A stretch of 64,000 bases of DNA from Amborella trichopoda (taxonomy: Eukaryota; Streptophyta; Magnoliopsida; Amborellales; Amborellaceae): positions 3,125,826-3,189,825 of the forward strand of contig NW_006500031.1 of NCBI RefSeq assembly GCF_000471905.2. The letters run 5' to 3'. This document shows positions 55,960 to 64,000 of this stretch, one piece after another. Below the pieces are notes generated by a model. It had not been told where the DNA came from. It did not search any database and saw nothing but the letters and a program-made list of their open reading frames with translations. The position numbers were made by a program, and so were the translations under genes. Each line of letters opens with the position of its first letter. Position 1 is the first letter of the stretch.

Positions 55960-58190
55960 GGGCCTAAGCGTTTTTAAGTGTGGTGAGCCTGGGCATTGAT
56001 CTTTTGAGTGCCCTAAAAGGCAGGCTGGGCCACATATATTTGATGGGGACGAGGATTATGAACGGCACATCGATGCCAGTTATTTATGAGGAGCCTGAAG
56101 AAGGACCAAGGGTGGTGCTGCAGATTTGTACCTTGATGAAGGAGAATTCATGGTGATCAAGCAGCTATTAACAGTCCCGATGTGATAGAAGAGCTGTGGC
56201 TTCAAACCAATATGTTTTGCATAAGGTGTACGGCCCAGGGCAATGTGTGTACGATTCTTATTGACAGCAGGAGTTGCAGCAATATGGTGTTACAGGAGAT
56301 GATGGATAAGCTGAAATTAAAGTGCGAAAACATCCTTAACCATACACAATTTGTGGTTCAATAGATAACGAAACTATTAATAATTCTCGTTGTTTAGTTA
56401 ATTTTTTCAATTGGGAAAATCTACAAGGGGGCTGCTTGGCGTGATTGGATTCCTATGGATGCATGTCATATACCATTGGTTTGCCCAAGGTAGTATGATC
56501 ACTCAGCTATACACCATGAGAAACATAATATGAAGACCTGTTGGAAAGATGGAGTTAAAATTACTCTACACTGTTAAAGGAGGATAGTGGGCCTGAATCT
56601 AAGAAGGGGGGAAGTAGAGGTTATTCTCTTGTTAAACCATTTTTTGATGTGAGCAAGGAGCAATGAGTTTTGTATGCATTGGTAGCAAAGGATAATCCAT
56701 GTCCTATCTCTATTCTTTCTGCTGTTACACCTCTGTGAGGAGTTTGGGGATGTCATATCTGAAGATTTGTTGGATAGTTTACCCCTTATGAGAGATGTGC
56801 AGCATTTATATTGATTACATTCCTGGTGCTACTCTCTACTCTACCTAAACCTGCCACAATATCATATGAGCCATAAAGAACATGGGGAATTGCATAGGCA
56901 GGTAAATGAATTGTTGAACAAGAGGTTTATTAGGGAGAGTATGAGTCCATGTGTTGTTCCTACCCTTTTGATATTAAACAAAGGTGGTTCCTGGCATATT
57001 TGTGTGGATAGCAAGACTATTAATAAAGTTAAAGTAGAAAATTGCTTTCTGATTCCTTGTCTTGATGATATGCTATATATGTTATCAAGGTCTAAGATTT
57101 TTGTTAAAATTGATTTAAAAAGCAGGTTCGTTAAATTTGCATTCGCCCAAGTGATGAATGGAAAACTGCCTTAAAGACTCAGGAGGGTTTGTATGAGTGG
57201 TTAGTGATGTCATTTGGGTTGTCTAATGCCCCAAGCACTTTTACGAGGGTTATAACGTGCTTCGTCCTTTTATTGGATGATTTATGGTTGTGTATTTTGA
57301 TGATATTCTAATTTGAAATTCGAGTCAAGATAAGCACCTATATCATCTAAAGCAGATAATGGAAGCACTTCTCAAAAACTGTTCTTTTAAACAGATCGTT
57401 TGGTATTCCTGGGGTTTGTGGTCAGTTGAAGGAATTAACGTGAACCAAGCTAAGATGCAGGCAATTGTGGATAGATCTACACTGAAAATAGTGGGTAAGG
57501 TGAGGCGTTTCCATGGTTCACCTACTTTTTATAGAAGATATATCGAAAATCATTGCACCTATCACTTATTGTATGAAGAAAGGGGCATTTGCAACGACAA
57601 GGGCAGCAGATGAAAGCTTTGAGCTTGTGAATGAAAAGATGATAAATGCACATGTTTTGGCATTGACTGATTTGGAGAATATCTTTCATTAAGAGGGCGA
57701 TGCTTCACGTGTGGGTGATGGAGCTATCCTAGCCATGGAAGGCAAGACCATGGCCTTATTTAAAAGTTGAATCGGTAAAATCTAGGTACTCTAGCTATGA
57801 TGTGTAATTCTATGTTATGCTCAGGCTTTACGACATTGGAGGCACTCCCTTGTTCAAAGAAAGTTTATTTTGTTTTCTGATCATGAGTCCTTGAAATTTT
57901 TGAATGCTCAAAAGAAATTGAATGGGCATCATGCAAAGTGGATTTCATAGTTGCAGGAGTTTGCCTTTGTGATATGGCATAGATTAGACAATTAAAATGC
58001 CGTGGCTGATGCTTGGAGCAGGATGTCGCATTTACTTGGGACTCTTGTGACTTTTGTGGTGGGTTTAAGTCCTACCTCAATTATATGCTATTGTTGCAAA
58101 GTTGTTGAAGATTGTGTGCAATTGGTTTTGATTATATTTTGCTGGATGGATTTCTTCTTAAAGAGAGTCAACTATGTATTCCAGAGTATA
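55960..58190 (+). pseudogene. gypsy gag end, protease, RT, RNase H (broken)
   Basis: The gag knuckle reads FKCGEPGH, stop, SFECP at about 55974, with the first Cys lost. Protease at 56200-56370: FCIRCTAQGNVCTILIDSRS, where the active D-S/T-G is DSRS. RT at 56866-57174: HRQVNELLNKRFIRESMSPC, GGSWHICVDSKTINKV and [13 protein letters not shown]. The catalytic YFDDIL region at about 57290 is disrupted by a frameshift and a stop. RNase H at 57700-58020: FSDHESLKFLNAQKKLNGHH, then ADAWSRMSHLL. The pol would make and integrate cDNA. Many disruptions. Confidence 0.83.
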
Positions 58191-59225
58191 GTTACCGAAA
58201 TCCTTCAACCTAGGTAGCAATTCCAGTTCAGATTAGCAAATTTGTATTTCAGTGAAATCTTGATTCCTTGAAGTTAGGAATCGCGATTCCACCTTTTTTA
58301 AATCTCATTACGATGTCTTTGGAATCTAGACCACTTCAAATTTTTGTGATTCATAGGTTCACAAGACTATGATTCAACGGATAGAGACCTCACTTCCAAT
58401 TTTTAGGAATAACAATCAGAGATATTTGGAATCCAGATCCACAACATCAAAATGATTGCCAAAATTTTATGGAATGCTGGAAAATTTTTAAAATACCATT
58501 TGAAAGCTTTTATTATTTAAAATTTCTTAATAACTAATGTATGATGGGTATCTAAATGCTCTATAGGTGTCAACAAACTCAAGTTTACATTATTCCTAAA
58601 TTTTGAAAATTTGTAATAAATTTCTTAATTTAAAAAATGTCTTATTATTAATAATGCATTATTAATAAATAAACTGAATTTATTTTCTTTATTCAATCTA
58701 AAGACTCTCAAAAAGTACTTAGTTAAGGGTGCTCAACCTTGTTTCCAATACTTCTAGAGAACTGTGGGCACTCAATACGTTGCCTCTAATGTTAGGAAGG
58801 GCTGTCAAAGACATCGATTTCAATACTAAGGGTGGCCTGAGTAAGCATAATATATGGAGTATACTGCTAAGGAATTCTTGATATATGGAGTATACTACTA
58901 AGGAATTCTTGCTTATAGCTAATCCACAACCTTAAATCTTTCGCCTTTTGGAACTCGTTTCTTGATGATCTCTAGCCTGATTCCAAGTGGTTTGGTGCAC
59001 GATTCCCATAAGTTAAGAATCCCAATTCCAAGTTGATGTGATCACAATTCCAACAAGGTAGGAATCTCATTCTTATTGGATAGGAGCATGATTCCCAAAT
59101 GGTAAGAATGTCGCTTCATTTGATATGCATGGTAAGGATGACGATTCTGACTGTATGAATCATCTGGCCACCCGCAATTCCGTGATTCTAATTCCTGAAA
59201 TAATTTGGAGTCACAGGCATTTCCG
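58190..59225. mobile_element. DNA-transposon-like insert with gattcc words, in the gypsy integrase
   Basis: The gypsy frame LCIPEYS stops near 58190 and the pre-integrase reading (SEQHGG, then YWPELKRDICRFIERH) resumes near 59250. The intervening kilobase has no coding but is rich in palindromic ggaatcgcgattcc (58270-58283) and dispersed gattcc/ggaatc words at both ends (58200-58480 and 58960-59200). Similar words appear at 37900-38160 and 42110-42360. Class unknown. Confidence 0.5.
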
Positions 59226-59239
59226 ACAACTATATTCCA

Positions 59240-60425
59240 AAAGGATCTCTGTGTCCAGATTGTTAGTGAGCAACATGGAGGTCTTTGTTGACACTTCGGT
59301 AAGACAAGACGATTTCCTTGGTGGAGGAGAAATATTATTGGCCAGAGCTTAAAAGAGATATTTGTCGGTTTATCGAGAGACATAGTGTATTTCAGCGAGC
59401 TAAAGGTCAGTCTCTGAACATTGGCTAGTATTCCCCTCTTCCTATTCCTATTGCCCCATGGGAAGATTTTAATATGGCGCTTAGGGTTTAGGGTTTAGGG
59501 TTTAGGGTTTAGGGTTCTGTATAGTCAAAGGTTGGGATTTGATATTTGTGGTAGTGGACTGCTTTTCCAAAATGGCATGTTTTATTCCTTCCAAGAACAC
59601 CCTTGACGTAATGCATGCAGCTAATTTATTCTTTAAGTATGTGGCTCGAGACTATTACTCCATAGAGACCTGAGGTTCGTGAGTCATTTTTGGTGTACCC
59701 TATGGAAGTAGTTACGCATAGAGCGTCAATATCATCCAGTAACCAATGGACATACTGAGGTTATGGATATAAGTTTAGGAAACTTATTGAGGAGCCTTGC
59801 AAGAGATGAGCCTTCATATGGGATCGAATTCTAGCTCAAGCTGAATTTTTCCTATAACATCACAGTCAATTGGTCTGCAAGAAAGTCACCCTTTGAGATA
59901 GTGTACGGGCATGCCCTAGTTAAGGTGCTAGATTTGGTACCATTGCCTGAGAAAGAGTGAGAGAGTGCTGATGCTGAACCCTTAGCTGAGCAACTACATG
60001 AGGCTCATCGACATGCACAAGAGAAACTTCAAGAAAGTTATGACAGGTACAATGCTGATGCTTATAAACATTCATGACAAAAAGAATTCAAAGAAGGTGA
60101 TTTAGTGATGGTGTATCTTAAGCGAGAATATTTTTCCTGTGGTACGTATCACAAGTTAAAGTACAAAAAGATTGGTCCTTGTCGAGTCCTTCAAAAGATT
60201 GGCAGTAGTCCATACAAAATTGAGCTTTCAGAGGGATACAAAATATCTTCTATATTTAGTGTCCTTGATCTGTATGAGTATCATGTAGAGCCTATTGATG
60301 AAGAGGTTGCTGAATGGAAAGTGAAAACACCTAAGCAAACTATTAATCAGAATGAGAAGTTTCTGAAGATTTGGACAACACGACTTGTGGTGGTTCCTAC
60401 AATAACTATTTTGGTCCAATGGTAA
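59240..60425 (+). pseudogene. gypsy integrase and C-terminal module (broken)
   Basis: YWPELKRDICRFIERHSVFQ and RAKGQSLNIG (about 59338-59430) are the HHCC-side region. PIAPWEDFNMALR leads into the DDE core, which is broken by telomeric repeats; CQYHPVTNGHTEVMDISLGN and SARKSPFEIVYGHA (59720-59915) are the later core blocks. The end (60105-60300) reads KLKYKKIGPCRVLQKIGSSP and SSIFSVLDLYEYHVEP, the GPY/F module. Integrase would insert the cDNA. Dead. Confidence 0.83.
59480..59516 (+). repeat. Interstitial telomeric repeat (TTTAGGG)n
   Basis: cttagggtttagggtttagg and onwards: five consecutive plant-type telomere units, four of them perfect, within the integrase reading. The flanks are normal integrase sequence, so the repeats were inserted or synthesised into the element. 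Confidence 0.9.
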
Positions 60426-60545
60426 AGCGAGTTTGAGTAAGAGAATTCATGGATTTCGGAGGAGTAACCAAAGAAAATTGAGCCGGGAAGAAGTTCACGG
60501 ATGACTAGAACTTGAGGGAGAGTTCTCTTGAACCAGGGAGACTAA

Positions 60546-60960
60546 TGCAATGCAGCGACGCGCAACAAACTTCAGGACGAGCATTAAGGCCTTCAAAGGC
60601 ATTTTTCAGCCTAGTTTGCTGGGCAAACATCATGTAGCGAGATCGGTTATAGGCTTTTTGCTGCCATTTCCGAAATGGGGTCATACTAGCCATTTTAGGT
60701 GTAAAAGCTAAAAGTAGAGCCTATGCGAAGACAAGTTATTTGTCAGGGTTATTTTAGCACTTGTTTGTCTTAATTATTTTAAGGGCAAAAGTGTCAAGTT
60801 TGAGTCCAATTTTAATGAATATATCTAATCATATTGGAATTAGAATAAGTAGGTCTAGATAAAGTCTACATATAGGGATTAAGGTAGAGTTTTGGCTAAG
60901 ACATGATTTATTGTTTAAAAACACTTTTTTCTTGAACCTTCTAGAGCTTAAACTAGACGA
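60546..60960 (+). repeat. 3' LTR of the gypsy element (right end uncertain)
   Basis: gcgcaacaaacttcaggacg, catttttcagcctagtttgc and gggcaaaagtgtcaagtttg match the reverse complement of 61242-61658. A purine tract (gaaccagggagactaa) precedes it. The right end is blurred by divergence. Confidence 0.7.
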
Positions 60961-61241
60961 TCTTCTAATGTAGAGTTTTCTCTCTGCTGGCTATAGAATG
61001 GGTTGACCTCCGCCTCAGATTCATCATTGACATGAACAACGAAATTCCTTTGTTCAAAGCATGTGGGGTGCTCCACTCGAAGCGCAAATTCATGGACTCG
61101 TAAGATTTTAAAAAACTTCCTGTTTTGGTATATGCGCCAGCACCTTGGCCACGAGGACTACTGCTTTTATGATACCATCGTGCAAACATGTAGCGGGTAT
61201 ACGAATGCTTTGAGAGAGACAACTGCTTTGATGATACCAAA
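60961..61241 (-). other. Gypsy leader/primer-site region on the minus strand
   Basis: On the minus strand, LTR end ttttgcatca is followed by tttggtatcatcaaagcag (61241-61223), like the Met-tRNA primer site. A second similar word, atggtatcataaaagcagta, follows at about 61180. No coding potential. Confidence 0.5.
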
Positions 61242-61658
61242 TGATGCAAAATTCATATCGGGAAAAAAAAAAGACATGAAGTTTTTTAAAAAAATTGTTG
61301 AATTGATTGGAAATTCAAGAGAGCTAACAAGCCTTCCTTCAATGGCTCTAACTTAACCCCTATTTATAGACTGTATTGAGACCTTCTAATCCCAATTCTA
61401 TTGTAATTAGAAGTACTAATTAAAATTGGAATCAAACTTGACACTTTTGCCCTTGACATATGAATAAAGACACTAGTTCTATAAATAACCCTGAAAAATA
61501 CATTGACTTAGCATAGTCGGTAGCTTTTTTCTCTAATGTTGGAATCACTATTATGACCCATTACTTCTAAATGTCGCTAAGCAAGGTTTGCCCAACAAAG
61601 TAGGCTGAAAAATGTCTATGACGACCTGAATGTTGGCCCTTAAGTTTGTTACGCATCA
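61242..61658 (-). repeat. Inverted gypsy LTR
   Basis: 417 bp bounded by TGATGC and GCATCA, homologous to 60546-60960 in the opposite orientation. Its outward neighbour on the right (61659 onwards) is unrelated copia sequence, so it may mark an insertion into a copia element. Confidence 0.7.
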
Positions 61659-61664
61659 TTGAAT

Positions 61665-61935
61665 TGCAATAGGAGTATTTTATATTGTGATAATCAAAGT
61701 GCCATAGCTATTTACATGAATCCATTTCTTCATAAAATGATCAAATACTTTCAAATAGATGTAACACTTTTTGAGAGAGAAAATTGGAGACAAAACTAAA
61801 TGCAAACTTTGTTGGGACAATTGAAGAAGTGGCAAATAACTTTTAAAGAAGGTATAACTAAGCAGAGACATAAGCTTATAAAAAGGAATCTGTTCATGAT
61901 TATTACCGATGTGCAACTTGAGGGGGCATAATAAG
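61665..61935 (+). pseudogene. copia RNase H end fragment
   Basis: YCDNQSAIAIYMNPFLHKM and IKYFQIDVTLFERENW (61680-61790) correspond to the YCDNQSAI..NP..H.R.KHI.ID block near the C-terminus of copia pol. A purine tract, cttgagggggca, follows at 61918. Truncated on the left by the gypsy LTR. Confidence 0.65.
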
Positions 61936-62084
61936 GATATTATGGGATAAGTAGTAGCATACGCGTAAAATCATCTTTAAAATCTTTTTTGTTTTTTAAT
62001 ATTTTTGAGAAAGGTTAACTATGTCTATTGCGTATATAAAAGTGTATAAAAGAAGAAATGGGGCATCGCACTGACTTATTGGGA

Positions 62085-64000
62085 TTTGTGGCCATTTAAA
62101 GGCCTTATGTTTGTGAGACCATGTACATCTTAATATCTTGATTTGAGTGGGGGCTTAATATGGGAACGTGATACGGCATATGTCAAGCCTATCCTTGGCC
62201 TGGTGCTTGATATGTAGCGAAGTCCATGTTCATCAAACTGGTTTATGGATGGCCTTTATTGCTTCTGACCAACAGTACCTCATAGCACTTATGTCACTCA
62301 CCATGTGGTTTTGTTGTCTAGACCCATTTGACTCCATGACTTTAGGCACTGAGTTAAGACATCCTTGGTAGCCATGGGCATTTGAGTGGTTTTATTACTA
62401 TAGAGGGTTCCATTGGGCCATCCCTCGTTGAGGTCAGAGATATGCCCATTAGTGTTGGCTAGAGGCTGACTGTGAGTTTACTCCTGTGGGAGGATTATAG
62501 AGGCTCTGAGGGTGAAGGCCAAATCCTTGACAGCCGTTCCCATGGAATGTAAATATGATTATTGCATAATTGGAAGCCGCCCTTGAGGGGACATGCACAT
62601 GTGCCATAAGAAGAGATTTCTCCCTACACTTGTATATGTGTTTCATGTCCTTAAATGGATATGACTTGTCCCCAAGGAGACTCCTGAAATCCGTGATCGG
62701 TCACAGAGTCCCAACACCTATTGGCCTACTTTGATGAGGGATTATGGGTTATGGGTTTCTGTTGGGTTAGTCTGAGAAACTGGTCGTAGATCTTTGCATA
62801 CCAAATGTGTAACGTGCCATAACTCTATGGATCTTAAACTCAGGTATCATATTTTCTTGAATATAATTTTATCTTTGGAAGGCTTTAAATGGAGTTTGAA
62901 GAAAAGTTCTAAAAATGATTTTTAAGGTTTTTGGAATATTTAGTAAATTATTTTTCCAAGAAAAACTGAAATTGAGTTGTATAGGAGAACACAATTCAAT
63001 AAATGACAAATGGTCTCTGGCATGAACTGGGATTAAATTGGGCCACACACGGACCCACTGTCCATGAGGCTCCAATTGGGACTCAATTAGACGCAATTAG
63101 GTGGGTCCTGTTGGCCATGTCACCCTCTAGAGATGATGACTTCGGGGTGACATCTCTCACTCCTCTTTTACCCCCCCTCTTCTTTCCTCTCCTCCCTTCT
63201 CTTTCTCTGGAGTACACTACTCAATTGTGCACTTTTGTGCACGTGGGATTCTAGAAGAATGGGAGCTAAAGGGGATATGATGAGGTGGTCTTGGTGATAT
63301 CATTTGGTGATATGATCTAGGTCATGTAATAAATTTATCTACAGAAAATAATGTTTAAAAAATATGGGATAATGGTGTACATAAATCCATATCATCTTAT
63401 GGTTGAATGATTTCAGATTGGATGGCTAAGATTGGGCCCATCTCTTCACCTTAAAAGTCCTCACGGATCAATGGTTGAGATTGTCTCCCTCAAGCATGTG
63501 CCCAAGGAAATTTCTAGATTCATGAGTTCCCCCCACCACAACACTATAAATAGGGGTGAGTAGGTTCAAGCTAAACACACTTATTCTTCTCTCTGTGGAA
63601 ATCACTCCCAAATTATTTTTCAATTTCCTTGTCCCCAACCAGTTCACAATTGTTGAACTCTCATGGCCAAGGAAGCATGGTAGGTGGTGCCATACTTGTA
63701 GTCAAGATCAAGCTTCATGATCTGAACATCTCTACGCTGCCATTAGGTCTTTGATAACAACAAAGAAAGGCCCTATTCTATCACAAATTCTCTGCAATTT
63801 TATTTTTATTTTTTTTATTGCATCATTGACATCGAATTTGAGCATTCGAAGAATTCTAGGCTACAGTTGACCTACAATTCCACAAATCTTGTTCTGTAGG
63901 GTTGAATTTTCATTGCCGATTTTCATCTACTGTAATAGTCCCAAAATCTGTGCGATTAGGCCTTATCTAGATTTCGATATGATTATCTTTTCATTCTAAA
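62085..64000 (+). repeat. LTR of a third copia-like family member, right end beyond window
   Basis: Starts ttgggatttgtggccattta, then aaggcc, matching the starts of the solo LTR at 28589 and of copia element 2 LTRs. It shares the gggccatccctcgttgaggt and ggattatgggttatgggttt blocks with them. The right part holds a TATA box (63544-63553) and a T-rich leader. No end CA or primer site was seen before 64000. Confidence 0.5.
63544..63553 (+). promoter_or_regulatory. TATA box within the LTR
   Basis: ctataaatag with ggggtgag downstream. Positioned mid-LTR as expected for a retrotransposon promoter. Confidence 0.5.

Larger units (their letters stand above)
55946..60540 (+). mobile_element. Ty3/gypsy retrotransposon, internal region
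   Basis: Order is gag knuckle, protease, RT, RNase H, integrase, C-terminal module; integrase after RNase H is the Ty3/gypsy arrangement. It is interrupted at about 58190-59225 by a DNA-transposon-like insert and at 59480-59516 by telomeric repeats. A 3' LTR follows at 60546. Inactive. Confidence 0.85.
48602..64000 (+). other. Intron 6 of the channel gene (at least 15.4 kb), or a broken gene
   Basis: The downstream exons expected next (the seven-helix pore domain) were not found in any frame up to the window end. All recognised sequence here is transposon-derived. Either the intron continues past 64000 or the gene is truncated. Confidence 0.5.

Overview
The window is plant nuclear DNA: AT-rich, with no bacterial-style operons, GT..AG-spliced exons, and many degenerate transposable elements typical of plants (Ty1/copia, Ty3/gypsy, L1-type and RTE-type LINEs, hAT elements, MITEs). 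The species cannot be read from the sequence. Very long introns filled with old TEs fit an early-diverging angiosperm, magnoliid or basal eudicot, but that is inference.

One convincing host gene is present on the + strand: the 5' half of an OSCA/CSC1-type (DUF221) hyperosmolality- and mechanically-gated cation channel of the HYP1/RXW8 (OSCA2) clade. Six exons between 33005 and 48601 join in frame into about 400 residues. The pore-forming C-terminal half is not seen, so it must lie beyond 64000 or be lost. A GC-rich promoter-like block with a G-box and CCAAT box, ending in a donor-like site at 15909/15910, is a candidate first non-coding exon, implying a 17-kb leader intron.

Layout. 1-3735: MITEs, a TIR element with internal GC-rich tandem units, and minisatellites. 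3736-10688: a non-autonomous minus-strand LTR element whose 5' LTR carries a decayed Ty1/copia (5878-10535). 10689-15480: a second copy of the left flanking repeat, an RNase H remnant and MITEs. 15490-15909: candidate promoter/leader. 18124-31361: a Ty1/copia element whose 3' LTR was invaded by a hAT-like sequence (with a 430-N assembly gap) and by an RTE LINE that itself holds a solo LTR; a perfect 5-bp target duplication brackets the whole nest. 33005-48601: the channel gene, with intron 4 (12.4 kb) holding a tandem duplication, hAT elements and a 5'-truncated L1 LINE. 48957-53820: a nearly complete L1 LINE just downstream of exon 6. 55946-60960: a Ty3/gypsy element interrupted by a DNA-transposon-like insert and by an interstitial telomeric repeat. 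61242-64000: inverted gypsy LTR, copia RNase H scrap and a further LTR.

Everything except the channel gene and its putative promoter is transposon-derived and inactivated by stops, frameshifts or deletions. I found no tRNA or rRNA gene, no CRISPR array and no evidence for a novel multigene system. The interest lies in the readable insertion history and in how it inflated the channel gene's introns.
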